A DNA stretch of 64,000 bases. It comes from Cyanobacteria bacterium FACHB-502 (GTDB taxonomy: Bacteria > Cyanobacteriota > Cyanobacteriia > Elainellales > Elainellaceae). Below the pieces are notes generated by a model. The model did no database searches, had not been told where the DNA came from, and saw only the letters and a program-made list of their open reading frames with translations. The translations under genes and the position numbers were made by a program. The stretch spans positions 358,512 through 422,511 of the forward strand of contig JACJNZ010000048.1 of NCBI GenBank assembly GCA_014695325.1. The letters are read 5' to 3'. Positions 1-9,358 of this stretch are shown piece after piece (the first letter of the stretch is position 1; every line of letters begins with the position of its first letter).

Positions 1-244
1 CGATCGTTTCCGGCGGCAGCATCGACAGCACGACCCGACCCACTGCCACGCCCCCCAGCGGATGCAGCGTCACCTGCTTGCCGTTGATGTAATACTCGCT
101 GCGTTGCCCGGAAGACAGCACAAAGTCGCCTTCACGATAAGCAAAGTCACAGAACAAATCCAGCAAATATTGCTTGAGTTCGGGCAGGTCTGCTTGCGTG
201 ACCAGGGTAATGGCTTCGGAAGAGGCGATCGTCGATTCGCTCAT
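1..244 (-). CDS. pyrE: Orotate phosphoribosyltransferase, N-terminal part (cut by window edge)
   Basis: Reading the minus strand from the ATG at 244 gives 81 residues that run off the window. The stretch with REGDFVLSSGQRSEYYINGK followed by QVTLHP is the characteristic N-terminal substrate-binding region of orotate phosphoribosyltransferase, which makes OMP from orotate and PRPP in pyrimidine synthesis. The catalytic PRPP loop lies beyond base 1, so integrity cannot be judged. Two more pyrimidine genes occur in the window, pyrD (12.4 kb) and a broken dihydroorotase (32.5 kb), but they are not in one operon. Confidence 0.85.
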   Translation of the reverse strand, partial: MSESTIASSEAITLVTQADLPELKQYLLDLFCDFAYREGDFVLSSGQRSEYYINGKQVTLHPLGGVAVGRVVLSMLPPETI

Positions 245-446
245 TGATAGATTTAACGTGACTGGTTGAGAGATTGCTTATTTACTGTCCCACACATTTG
301 CCTCGTACAGCATTGCTTAATCCCAGTCTGAACTCGCCCCCAATCTTTCACAGCTTAGAAATTCCCAAATCTCAAAGTTCCCTAGAGAATTGGCCTCCTG
401 AGGGGGCACCAACGCTATCAAACTCATCCCTTCATGTCCGTTCCAT

Positions 447-812
447 TCAACCGTCCGTTCCAGTGGATTGTCCCAGCACGACCTCGCAGTATTGCCTCAA
501 GAGTGTCAACCGATCGCCAATCTGCTTCTGTCGCTGGCTTGCGGTCGAAGGCTGTCGAGCCGCCTTCAGAAACAAAACATCCGTTGAGAGCAGGCGAAAC
601 TGCTTGGCAATCTCGGTTTGGATTGACTGAAGCTTAGTGGCGATCGGCGGGTTGAGGGCATCCAGATCCAGGGGCAAGATCTGTTGATGAAAGATTTGCT
701 GTGCAGCTTCGACTTCGGCAGTGGTGAGTTCTCCCTCATTAGTTAGGTCGATCAAGCGATCGATTGATGCCTGTAAAGCGAGAAAAGGTTGACGGTATTG
801 TTCAGTTAACAT
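447..812 (-). CDS. Small conserved cyanobacterial protein, PatD-like
   Basis: A 121-residue soluble, mostly helical protein starting at the ATG at 812 (MLTEQYRQPFLALQASIDRL). An in-frame start at 878 would add 22 basic residues that look unconserved. The C-terminal half, with FLKAARQPSTASQRQKQIGD and an LRQYCE tail, resembles the small cyanobacterial family annotated as heterocyst-frequency protein PatD. I recognise that resemblance from memory only, and nothing in the window shows that this organism makes heterocysts. No signal peptide or membrane segment. It follows the pyrE start on the same strand with a 202-base gap. Confidence 0.6.
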   Translation of the reverse strand: MLTEQYRQPFLALQASIDRLIDLTNEGELTTAEVEAAQQIFHQQILPLDLDALNPPIATKLQSIQTEIAKQFRLLSTDVLFLKAARQPSTASQRQKQIGDRLTLLRQYCEVVLGQSTGTDG

Positions 813-878
813 TCGGTTTTGTCGTTTCGGTGAGGATGCCCTTCTTTGGATAGAAGTAAAATGTGTCGCAGTATGCAC

Positions 879-1331
879 CTTAATAGGTTAAAGTAGTGTT
901 AAGCTTCCTGGTCGCTTCTTTATCAATTTCCTCTTATCCTTAAGAGTAAGAGATAGACTCCTTTCCCGTTTCCACCTGCCGTACTGGTTTAGCAATCTGT
1001 ATCAGCGGCTTGTTGCAGTCCATGATCAAGTCTTTGATCAAGTCATTGCTTTAAGTCATTAGCTGTAGCCCCGATTACAGCGATTTGTAAACTTGGGGTG
1101 GGCAGTTTAATATTTTTCCTTAACAATCTTTTGACAGACCTCAAAACAAATTGTCGATCGCTGGTCGTTTCATTAGCGACTTGCCACGATCGGTCAGTTT
1201 CTCAGTTTGAGCAAGCACGTTGGAGCAATATTCTGCTTCAGCAACCCACCTTATTTCAAATTGGGTACGATGGCGTAAAATTACGCAATCATCCACCCTT
1301 AGCCCCTTTACCCGCACTCAGGGCTTAACCT
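879..1331. other. Intergenic region upstream of rel, no gene seen
   Basis: About 450 bases between the divergent PatD-like gene and rel. It holds a short direct repeat (ATGATCAAGTC / TTGATCAAGTC near 1021-1045) and presumably the rel promoter. A GTG-started open frame at 1098-1328 has low-complexity hydrophobic content and no recognisable family, and is treated as chance. Confidence 0.4.
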
Positions 1332-3602
1332 ATGAATGTAGCCATCGCCACGCTTCCCACTGATATTGCTTTACCCAACTGGCTTGAGGATTGTTTGACC
1401 GAGCATCAATCGCCCCTTGCCTGTGCTGAACCCACTCCCACGCCCAATGATATTTCGCTTGTTTGTCAGGCATTTGAGTTTGCCTACTGTCTACATCAGG
1501 GGCAAAAGCGGGCTTCGGGAGAACCTTACATTGCCCATCCGGTCGCCGTTGCGGGATTACTGCGTGATCTGGGGGGCAGTGCGCCGATGATAGCGGCAGG
1601 GTTTCTGCATGACATTATCGAGGATACGGATGTCACGGGCGAAGAGCTAGAGCGGCGATTTGGCGCAGAAGTGCGGCGGCTCGTGGAAGGCGTCACCAAG
1701 CTTTCTAAGTTTAATTTCTCCAGTAAGACGGAGCGGCAGGCAGAAAACTTCCGGCGGATGTTCCTGGCGATGGCTCAGGATATTCGCGTGATCGTGGTCA
1801 AGCTTGCCGATCGCCTGCACAACATGAGAACGCTAGAACACCTAACTGATGATAAGCGGAGGCGCATTGCCCTGGAAACACGAGAAATTTTTGCGCCGTT
1901 AGCGAACCGCTTGGGGATTGGACGGTTTAAGTGGGAATTGGAGGATCTGTCGTTTAAATATCTGGAGCCGGAGGCATACCAGCAGATCAAGCAATTGATT
2001 TCTGATAAACGAACTGATCGCGAAGCCCGACTGGAAAAAGTGGCAGAAACCCTGCGGGAGCGGCTTGATCAGCTTGGAATTCACTGCTATGACATCAGCG
2101 GTCGCCCAAAGCACCTGTACGGCATTTATCAAAAGATGCAGCGACAGCAAAAAAGCTTTGAGGAAATCTACGATATCGCGGCAGTGCGGGTAATCGTGGG
2201 AACCAACGATGAATGCTATCGTGCCTTGGCAGTAGTGCATGATGCCTTTTGTCCGATTCCCGGTCGCTTCAAGGACTATATTGGTTTGCCTAAGCCCAAC
2301 CGCTACCAGTCGCTGCACACGGTGGTGATCGGCACAACGGGTAGACCGATCGAAGTTCAGATTCGCACGCTGGAAATGCATCACGTTGCCGAGTACGGAA
2401 TTGCCGCCCACTGGAAATACAAGGAATCTGGCAATAGCCACACGCGCCTTTCAACTGACGACGAGAAATTCACCTGGCTGCGGCAGTTGCTCGACTGGCA
2501 AAACGATCTAAAAGATGCCCAGGAATACCTGGAAAGCGTCAAAGATAATTTGTTTGCGGACGATGTTTATGTGTTTACGCCGAGCGGAGACGTGGTCGCG
2601 CTGGGGCAGGGCGCAACGCCTGTGGATTTTGCCTACCGAATTCATACCGAAGTGGGCAATCACTGTGCGGGGGCAAAGGTGAACGAGCGAATGGTAACGC
2701 TGGATACTGTTCTGAAAAACGGCGACATCGTAGAGATCATCACCCAGAAAAACTCCCACCCCAGCCTCGACTGGCTCAACTTTGTCGTCACGCCGGGGGC
2801 ACGTAACCGCATTCTTCAGTGGTATAAGCGATCGCACCGCGACGAAAACCTTCAGCGCGGACGCGAAATGCTGGAGAAAGAAATGGGCAAGCGCGGCTTT
2901 GAAGCTCTGCTCAAGTCCAGCCCGATGCAAGCAGCAGCAGAACGCTGTAATTACCAATCCGCAGAAGATTTGCTAGCGGCTCTAGGCTACGGAGAAGTCA
3001 CGCTGAATCTAGTTCTGAACCGTTTGCGTGAGGCAATCAAAGCCACCCAGCCGATCGCCCCCGCTGCCCCCACCGAAGAAGTCAAAACCCTGCTGCTGCC
3101 GTCCAATTCAACCAGTGCCCCTGCTCAGCCACGTGGCAAAGAATCGCCGATCGCTGGAGTCGAAGGATTGCTGCACTCGCTTGCTAAGTGCTGTAACCCC
3201 GTTCCGGGCGAACCCATTATCGGTGTGGTGACACTGGGCAGTCGCGGCATTTCGATTCACCGTCAGGGCTGTAGCAATACCGAATCGGTTCCGGGCGATC
3301 GCTTGATTCCGGTAAGCTGGAACCCAATAGACGATCACCATGCCCGTCCGCAAACTTATCCAGTCGAGATTGAGATTGACGTGATCGATCGCGTGGGTGT
3401 GCTGAAGGACATTCTCTCCCGCCTCAGCGACTACCGCATCAACGTTCGCAGTGCCCAGGTGAAAACGATTCCCGGACAAACTGCGAAGATTAATCTGGGA
3501 ATTGATATTGTGGATCACTCGCAGCTAGAGCGAACCTTCACCCAAATTCGCAAAATGAGCGATGTGATCAAACTGCGCCGAATTAGCGAGGTTGCTGAGT
3601 AG
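1332..3602 (+). CDS. rel: Bifunctional (p)ppGpp synthetase/hydrolase (Rel/SpoT family)
   Basis: A full-length 756-residue RSH protein that makes and degrades the stringent-response alarmone (p)ppGpp. The N-terminal HD hydrolase domain carries the HDIIED motif at about 93-98 and KLADRLHNMRTL near 158-169. The synthetase domain (about 240-370) contains GRPKHLYGIYQKM, RFKDYIG and NRYQSLHT. The RFKD loop is the charge signature of bifunctional Rel enzymes rather than RelA-only synthetases. A TGS domain (about 412-475, DDVYVFTPSGDV), a conserved cysteine/histidine region and a C-terminal ACT domain (about 685-756) complete the usual architecture. All key residues look intact. It starts at the first ATG with the expected variable N-terminus and is likely the only RSH enzyme here. 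Confidence 0.95.
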   Translation: MNVAIATLPTDIALPNWLEDCLTEHQSPLACAEPTPTPNDISLVCQAFEFAYCLHQGQKRASGEPYIAHPVAVAGLLRDLGGSAPMIAAGFLHDIIEDTDVTGEELERRFGAEVRRLVEGVTKLSKFNFSSKTERQAENFRRMFLAMAQDIRVIVVKLADRLHNMRTLEHLTDDKRRRIALETREIFAPLANRLGIGRFKWELEDLSFKYLEPEAYQQIKQLISDKRTDREARLEKVAETLRERLDQLGIHCYDISGRPKHLYGIYQKMQRQQKSFEEIYDIAAVRVIVGTNDECYRALAVVHDAFCPIPGRFKDYIGLPKPNRYQSLHTVVIGTTGRPIEVQIRTLEMHHVAEYGIAAHWKYKESGNSHTRLSTDDEKFTWLRQLLDWQNDLKDAQEYLESVKDNLFADDVYVFTPSGDVVALGQGATPVDFAYRIHTEVGNHCAGAKVNERMVTLDTVLKNGDIVEIITQKNSHPSLDWLNFVVTPGARNRILQWYKRSHRDENLQRGREMLEKEMGKRGFEALLKSSPMQAAAERCNYQSAEDLLAALGYGEVTLNLVLNRLREAIKATQPIAPAAPTEEVKTLLLPSNSTSAPAQPRGKESPIAGVEGLLHSLAKCCNPVPGEPIIGVVTLGSRGISIHRQGCSNTESVPGDRLIPVSWNPIDDHHARPQTYPVEIEIDVIDRVGVLKDILSRLSDYRINVRSAQVKTIPGQTAKINLGIDIVDHSQLERTFTQIRKMSDVIKLRRISEVAE

Positions 3603-3607
3603 CCTGC

Positions 3608-4492
3608 TCAACTTCCTGGTTTAGGCTTGGGCTGCACTCGCGATCTTGCCTGCCGCTTCTTCTGATTCTTCTGAGGCGCGCCCATACCCGTCCAAGCAAT
3701 GACCCCATAGCCGCTTGCCAGCGTCAGTGCAGTCAAAATCGTATGAATTCGCAGCTTGCGGGTTTCTGTTGTGATGCGATCGCGCTCCTGCTGCTGCTGG
3801 GTTTTGATTTGTTCAATTCCGGTCTGTTTTGCCTTGGCTAGCTCTTGCTCTAGCAATTGGGGCTTGTCCTGCACGCGCTCGGTAAGCTCGAGGAGCTGCT
3901 GGAGTTCGGTTTGCTGTCCTGGCAACAACTGGCTCTGTAAGGGGTTATCTGCGTTATCGGTATCTTCAAGCTGTGCCTGAATTTCCCGCCGTCGAGCAGC
4001 GTCAGACAGCAAAAGATTAATCTGCTCTCGTCTTTCGCTCAGGCGATCGCTCAACTCCTGTTCTGCCTGTTTTGCCTGTTCGTTAAGCTGGCGGGTAGTG
4101 GCAGCACTGGCAATTCGACTGCTGTTGAAATAGAGAGGAGCCAGTAGCGCAAACAGCACACTATAGCAGCAGGAAAGAAAAACGACCCCAGAGAACCATC
4201 GCGGCTTGGCAGGCTTCTTTTTTTTGCCAGCAGGACGACCGGAAGGCATACCGCCCGCCGAAACATCAATCCACGCGCCGAGCAGCAGCAGGGCAAATCC
4301 TATAAGTGGAATTGTGCCGCGCAAAACCCAGTCTCGAATCAGCATTGTCAGCCACACCTGATCGAGAAAATTGGGCGGAACGACCAGGATCAGGCAATCA
4401 ACGATCGACCCAATCACCATTAGTCCTCCCACCAGTTTCAAGATCAGCGCAGCATAGGCAGGAGGAGATAAAGGGGATAAAGCAGCTTTCAT
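3608..4492 (-). CDS. HpsJ-like membrane protein with coiled coil
   Basis: A 294-residue protein with three N-terminal hydrophobic segments (about 14-38, 54-74 and 97-120), a long glutamine/glutamate-rich coiled coil (about 130-240) and one C-terminal membrane segment (about 246-268), ending in a strongly basic tail. The order and the N-terminal sequence (KLVGGLMVIGSIVDCLILVV, then PPNFLDQVW) match the cyanobacterial HpsJ-like family, some members of which act in hormogonium polysaccharide export. It is convergent with rel, with 5 bases between the stop codons. The family match is from memory; polysaccharide secretion is an inference. Confidence 0.65.
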   Translation of the reverse strand: MKAALSPLSPPAYAALILKLVGGLMVIGSIVDCLILVVPPNFLDQVWLTMLIRDWVLRGTIPLIGFALLLLGAWIDVSAGGMPSGRPAGKKKKPAKPRWFSGVVFLSCCYSVLFALLAPLYFNSSRIASAATTRQLNEQAKQAEQELSDRLSERREQINLLLSDAARRREIQAQLEDTDNADNPLQSQLLPGQQTELQQLLELTERVQDKPQLLEQELAKAKQTGIEQIKTQQQQERDRITTETRKLRIHTILTALTLASGYGVIAWTGMGAPQKNQKKRQARSRVQPKPKPGS

Positions 4493-4570
4493 AGGGGGTT
4501 TGGTGGATGGATAAGCATCCTTTAACGTTCCCGGAAGCAGCTTAGAGTCACCAGGCGATTGGGGATTAGA

Positions 4571-6097
4571 TTAGCGCAACTGACAAAATTTTCGATCGCG
4601 ATCGTACTGGGGTTCCTGCCAGGAAAAAGCAAAATGGCTGATTTCGTTAATTTGGGGTGTGGCAGCACGGATTGCCTGCATTTGCGCTTCTAAAGAAGGA
4701 CGACCGTTAATCGACTGTCCCCAGGTTCCCGCCAGTGCAGGCTGAATTCTGGCTTCCGATGGGGCGGATGACAGCACCCGCTGAACTTGCTGCACGATAC
4801 AGTCCACTGTGCCGCAGGTTGCGTAGGACATGGGGTGCCATTCGATCGAATTGGGAAAGCGATCCCAGGGTTGCAGGCGCGAGTCGTAGCCCTGTGTGCC
4901 CACCGTTTGATTGCCGTCCGGGAAGAAAACAGCTCCGGCGGGGATTTGCCGCTGCTGCACAGGCTGAATTGCCGCCGTCAAGAAGTCCAGCACACCCTGC
5001 ATCGCATGGGCAACACTCAGCCGCCAAAGCTCAGACTGTAGACTGGCGATCGGTGTTGCCTGAGCCGAAGTGCGACCCTGCCAGAGGGGAATCGGTTCCT
5101 GGGGATAAAGGGAATTGACTGCATTCAAATCGCCTGTGGTAACAGAACCTTGCGCTAGAAAGCGACGAATCAATTCCTGCCCTTTTCGGTTCTGGGCACG
5201 TTGCAGAAGAGCAGTTTGGGCAGCGGGTCCATAAATCCACAAATCCTGAACGCGACTCGCCACCGAGGCAGCACCCGATCCTCTGGGGTAACGAACATAG
5301 TCAAACAGCACCCCATCGGGACGACGTTGCAGCACTGCTTGAAGCAAAGCGGCGTATTCTTGCTTTGCCTCTGGACTGTAGGGATCGATAAAGGCTTCGT
5401 TGGAGCTGGATGACCCGATCGCATTGGCAGCTCGCTGCATAATGCTCGTTTCACCACGCCCGTTGAGGGCAAGAACCTGCTGTGCCTGAGGACGCTGCGT
5501 GTATCGATAGCCGAAATTGAGTGTAAACATCCAGGCATACACTTTTAGCCCGCGCTGCCGCCCTTTGACGATCGCCTCTGCTAGCAAATCTCGATTTTCA
5601 TAGCCGGGGGTGCGAATCACCGAATTCCAAACTGTACGATTCTGTGCCGCAGGCAGCAGCACCTGACCGTCATAAAACACCTCGACGTAAACCTTGTTGT
5701 AGCCGCGAGCGACAATGCGGTCGAGCACTTCCTCCAGAACGCCGTTCATCGCATCACAGGGATAGAGCCGCAGCCAGATTGCCTGAGTTTTGAGCCAGCT
5801 TTGACTGCGACAGCGAATGAGCTGCTCCGCGTGCTGCTGAATCCGATTCTGGTAGGCTTGCTCTGCGGCTTTGTCGCCCCGCAGTCCTGCTTGGTGAAGC
5901 TGCGTGGTTTCGCCAATCTCCGTCGGGGTGAGCTGACAGTAGGGATCGCTCTGCGCCTGAGCAGCGATTCCACCGAAGGACTGGAGTCCAATTCCGGTAA
6001 GGCAGGCGAGCAGGAACAAAGGCAATTGGCGCGAGGCGAAGCGGCTCCCTTTCCGATAGGGGAATCGTAATCGGGTGAAAGCAGGGAAATGGTGCAT
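4571..6097 (-). CDS. Secreted family-10-like glycoside hydrolase (GHL10 type)
   Basis: A 508-residue protein with a basic N-terminus and a hydrophobic signal sequence (about 24-48, ending AAQAQ), so it is probably exported to the periplasm. The mature part has the TIM-barrel hallmarks of the glycosyl-hydrolase-like GHL10/DUF187 family: AIWLRLYPCDAMNG, NKVYVEVFYDGQVLLP, GLKVYAWMFTLNFGYRY, and DGVLFDYVRYPRG, where the acidic residues would line the active site. Family members are thought to act on cell-wall or exopolysaccharide glycans. The substrate is unknown. It stands alone between the HpsJ-like gene and the RTX gene on the same strand. Confidence 0.75.
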   Translation of the reverse strand: MHHFPAFTRLRFPYRKGSRFASRQLPLFLLACLTGIGLQSFGGIAAQAQSDPYCQLTPTEIGETTQLHQAGLRGDKAAEQAYQNRIQQHAEQLIRCRSQSWLKTQAIWLRLYPCDAMNGVLEEVLDRIVARGYNKVYVEVFYDGQVLLPAAQNRTVWNSVIRTPGYENRDLLAEAIVKGRQRGLKVYAWMFTLNFGYRYTQRPQAQQVLALNGRGETSIMQRAANAIGSSSSNEAFIDPYSPEAKQEYAALLQAVLQRRPDGVLFDYVRYPRGSGAASVASRVQDLWIYGPAAQTALLQRAQNRKGQELIRRFLAQGSVTTGDLNAVNSLYPQEPIPLWQGRTSAQATPIASLQSELWRLSVAHAMQGVLDFLTAAIQPVQQRQIPAGAVFFPDGNQTVGTQGYDSRLQPWDRFPNSIEWHPMSYATCGTVDCIVQQVQRVLSSAPSEARIQPALAGTWGQSINGRPSLEAQMQAIRAATPQINEISHFAFSWQEPQYDRDRKFCQLR

Positions 6098-6185
6098 GGG
6101 ACAGATACGTTCAACAAGGCGATATCAACAAACAGGCAAAGCTTAACTCAGATCTGCGACGCCTGCTGCTGCCTTGCCCTATTCT

Positions 6186-7495
6186 CTAAACAAACACAAA
6201 TCCTCGTTCGAATCCGGTAATGTTGTCCCCCTGCACGATCGCGATAAGCCCAGGCTGGATTTGCCCTGCGGTTAGAAAAATTGCCCTTCCTAAAGCGATT
6301 GGGGTGGGGTCGAATAGTCTGCTGCCCTGCCTTTAAGCTGGATGACATCATTTTGGGCGAAGCTGAAGTCTCTAATCAGGGCATAGTCCGCGATTCCGTC
6401 ACTGTTTGCCTGTCGATCGTTATAAAACACTTGGTTGGAATTGCCTAGAACGAAGCGATCGGCTCTCTGGTTGATCAAAGGACTGAAGTTGGGGCTTTGA
6501 TCTCCGATCAGTTCATCGACTTCCTCCATTCCTGGAAAAGGACAATCGGGATTGCCTCCCGTCAGCATATCGCTGCTATAAAGCTGGTCGTTTCCGGCGT
6601 CGCCTTGAATGCGGTCGTCTCCCGTACCCCCCTGCACAACATCGTTGCCTGCTCCGGCAGTAATTTCATCGTTGCCTGCTTCGACACTGAAGTAAGGAGG
6701 CATAATTTCGCGAATGCCGATCCGATCATCACCTGTCCCACCCGAAAGCAAGTCGTCTCCGGGTCCGCCAAAGATTTGATCATTCCCAGCATTACCATAC
6801 ATGCGGCCATTGCCGATCGCCTCAAAGCTCATCCGCAATTGAAATAAATTGCCAACAAAATCATCGCCGTTGCCGCCTCGCAGTTCATCATTGCCCTCGC
6901 TGTCGAGCAGTTGATCGTTGCCGCTGCCGCCAAAATAAAAATCATCGCCTGCATCCAACCCAACTCGATAGGGGCTGTATTTGGTAGTACCAGCCCAGCA
7001 CATCGTTACCCTGCCCGCCAAAGAGCCAATCTGTACCGTTGCCTCCGCTCAGACGATTGTTGCCATTTCCCCATCCATGAAATCGTCGCCTGCGTCCTGC
7101 CCAAGGATGCCGATGCTCGCTTCCATATAATCCCCAAGGACATCATTGCCATTTTCGCCCAGCAGAAAATCATGACCGTCGCCACCACTCAACCGATCGT
7201 TTCCCTCACCACCGATTAGAAAATTTTGGCTGGGATCACCATTCAGGTGATTATCTCCTTCACCGCTAATTAAAACATCTTTGCGCTCACTGCCCTCCCA
7301 AGAAGAACTACGCTCTGCGCGATTCTCTGCTTGATTAAAAACATCATTGTCTACGAGAAAGACTAGCCTGGGATCATAAATAAACTTAAACAACACGTCA
7401 TTTTCTAGTAATTCGTAGGAGGCAATCCGATTGACAAGATTTGAATCGCGGTCAGAAATATTATTTAATTTTTTATCAATAATTTGGTTTTTCAT
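6186..7495 (-). pseudogene. RTX-type calcium-binding repeat protein, broken by three frameshifts
   Basis: Starting at the ATG at 7495, the minus strand encodes GGxGxDxLx nonapeptide repeats typical of secreted calcium-binding RTX (hemolysin-type) proteins. The frame is lost near 7063, where GGGG would need to be GGGGG; the next frame continues with GNGNNRLSGGNGTDWLFGG. It is lost again near 6973-6976 (CCCC would need to be CCC), and the third frame continues with DAGDDFYFGGSGND. A last shift near 6305 (CCCC for CCCCC) is needed to reach the conserved C-terminus IVQGDNITGFERGFVFV, ending at 6186. Restoring these three bases gives one protein of about 435 residues with no signal peptide, consistent with type I secretion. 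Whether this is a real pseudogene or sequence error cannot be decided here. Confidence 0.75.
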
Positions 7496-8637
7496 TGGAG
7501 TATTTTGAGTAACTTAATAGCAAACAAAATAAGACAAAGTTAACATTTGCTTTAATCATAAAAGTTGTTTGATCCACGAAATAAAGCTGTAAAAATAAGT
7601 TATTAAAACTGGCCGAATTCAACTTGCCTGACTGCTCTGTGGGGCGATCGCTTTTTGCAGAAGTCCTACGTTAAGAACCCGCCACTTTTGCTGCCGCCAG
7701 AATTGACAGCACCCAGCAAGGAGATTAACTAGAAATATGACCAGAGACAATCTTATGCAGCAGCAGTCTTGCTTAGCGTTTACTGCGCTGGGGTTTAATG
7801 CAGAACTTTCCAGAAGACATCACTGAAGAGAATGACGAAGCAAAGTTTATTGATCCGCTAGCATTGCCGATTCTATCAGTGGCTCTCTAGGGAAGTTTCT
7901 CTGGAAAAATTTAGGAGCTGTTTCTACTTCAAAAGAGATAGTTTGAAAATTATTTTTGTATTCGAGTAAAGTCGGCATCAATCAATGTTGAGGCTGATGA
8001 GACGATTTATTCATTCATAGATTACGTTATTTCAGCTAATTTCACTAAAACAAACTAACTTTATTGATAGCTACGCTTGCTAAATTTATACTTAGTTAAA
8101 TTTATACCTAACTTAATAAAAGCCCTATCTAAAGTAGCTCACAATAGAATTTCTGTAAAACTGTCTCTTGGCAGGTGATGCTTGCTACTGAAATCTTAGA
8201 CAATGGGACAGCAATACTTGACTATTTCAGGCAAAAAGCCAAGATAAGGAGCCAAAGGAACTGGAATAAAAGAACTGGAACAACGAAGACATCGAAAACA
8301 TCGGTTAAATGAGCTAAATCGGAGCTAGGCTGGGCAAATCGCTATGGGTAAAGCCGATCGCAGAACAGAGGCAGAACTGGTTATGCCCAAGGTTAGACGA
8401 CATTAGATGACAAAGTTACAAAGCGGCTGGCATTAAATCGAACACAGTTACCCTATTGCCTGGGTGTCACTCGATTGCCTCCGCTCTAAACCAGAACTTC
8501 AAATTCAAGTCCAATCTCCAAAGTTTCAGAGAACTTCCAGTGAAATCACTGGTTAGTCCCGTTCTTCTCCTTGTATATTTCTCAGTATTATTAACTAGTT
8601 CGCAGTCGTTCACTGCAAGACGTACAAACGAACAGTC
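7496..8637. other. Long AT-rich intergenic region, no clear gene
   Basis: About 1.1 kb, clearly richer in A and T than the flanking genes. It contains a short direct repeat of TAAATTTATAC (around 8084-8107) and one 30-codon open frame at 7798-7890 whose acidic peptide (MQNFPEDITEENDEAKFIDP...) looks like a protein fragment but belongs to no family I can name. It probably holds promoters for the RTX gene (leftward) and the sugar transferase (rightward). No tRNA or other RNA gene is recognisable. Confidence 0.4.
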
Positions 8638-9330
8638 ATGGTTTTATCTGACGCTTTCAAAGATCTTTCCCACGAGCAGTTAATGCTTGCTGATGCCTGC
8701 GATTTGCTGAATCCGCAAGGGGTTCATCCCTCCGTGGATAGCATTGCAAAGCGTTGTCTGGACATTCTGGGTGCGCTGGTGGGATTAGGAATTACCGGGG
8801 CTGTTCTCATCCCGCTGGTCGTGGCAATGCAGATTGATAGCCCTGGCCCAATCTTTTATAGCCAGGTGCGTTGTGGGCTACACGGTCGTCCGTTTCGGAT
8901 CTGGAAATTCCGCTCAATGGTGGTGGGAGCCGATCGCCTGAAGCATTTGGTCAACAACGAAGCCAAAGGCAATATCTTTAAAAACCGCAATGATCCCCGC
9001 GTTACGCGAGTTGGGCGATTTATTCGGCGCACTAGTCTGGACGAATTTCCTCAGTTCTGGAACGTACTGAAGGGCGAGATGAGCCTCGTTGGAACTCGAC
9101 CCCCTACCGTTGACGAGGTGATGAAGTATGAACCACACCACTTTCAGCGATTGCTGGTGAAGCCGGGAATTACGGGCGAGTGGCAGGCAAACGGTCGCTC
9201 TCAGGTCGAAAACTTTGAAGAAATTGTGGAGATGGACATTGCCTATCAGCAAAAATGGTCTTTCCTCTATGATGTTAAGCTGATCTTCAAAACCATCCAG
9301 GCCGTCTTTAAGAAAGAAGGAGCGTATTGA
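8638..9330 (+). CDS. Undecaprenyl-phosphate sugar transferase (exopolysaccharide initiation)
   Basis: A 230-residue bacterial sugar transferase of the WbaP/HepC-like type that loads the first sugar phosphate onto the lipid carrier for exopolysaccharide synthesis. One membrane segment (about 44-66, LGALVGLGITGAVLIPLVVA) precedes the catalytic block, with PGPIFYSQVRCG, FRIWKFRSMV, DPRVTRVGRFIRRTSLDEFP and MSLVGTRPP, all hallmark motifs. The N-terminus is short, lacking the extra transmembrane half of WbaP. No other polysaccharide genes adjoin it; the next gene is convergent. The role in a specific polysaccharide is unknown. Confidence 0.85.
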   Translation: MVLSDAFKDLSHEQLMLADACDLLNPQGVHPSVDSIAKRCLDILGALVGLGITGAVLIPLVVAMQIDSPGPIFYSQVRCGLHGRPFRIWKFRSMVVGADRLKHLVNNEAKGNIFKNRNDPRVTRVGRFIRRTSLDEFPQFWNVLKGEMSLVGTRPPTVDEVMKYEPHHFQRLLVKPGITGEWQANGRSQVENFEEIVEMDIAYQQKWSFLYDVKLIFKTIQAVFKKEGAY

Positions 9331-9358
9331 GTAGACCGGCCTGGAGCGGGATGACTGC

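Noticed and set aside
1098..1328. GTG-started 76-codon frame upstream of rel
   Set aside because: Unconserved, biased composition, no ribosome-binding site; most likely part of the rel leader.
6200..6230. GTTCGAATCC resembling a tRNA T-loop
   Set aside because: The flanking bases do not pair as a T-stem and no acceptor or anticodon arm is present; it is coding sequence of the RTX C-terminus.
6148..6351. 67-codon minus-strand frame at the end of the RTX gene
   Set aside because: It overlaps the corrected C-terminus of the RTX protein (LGRAIFLTAGQ... in another frame) and has no family.
8456..8683. 75-codon frame overlapping the sugar transferase start
   Set aside because: It overlaps a well-supported gene in another frame and matches no family.
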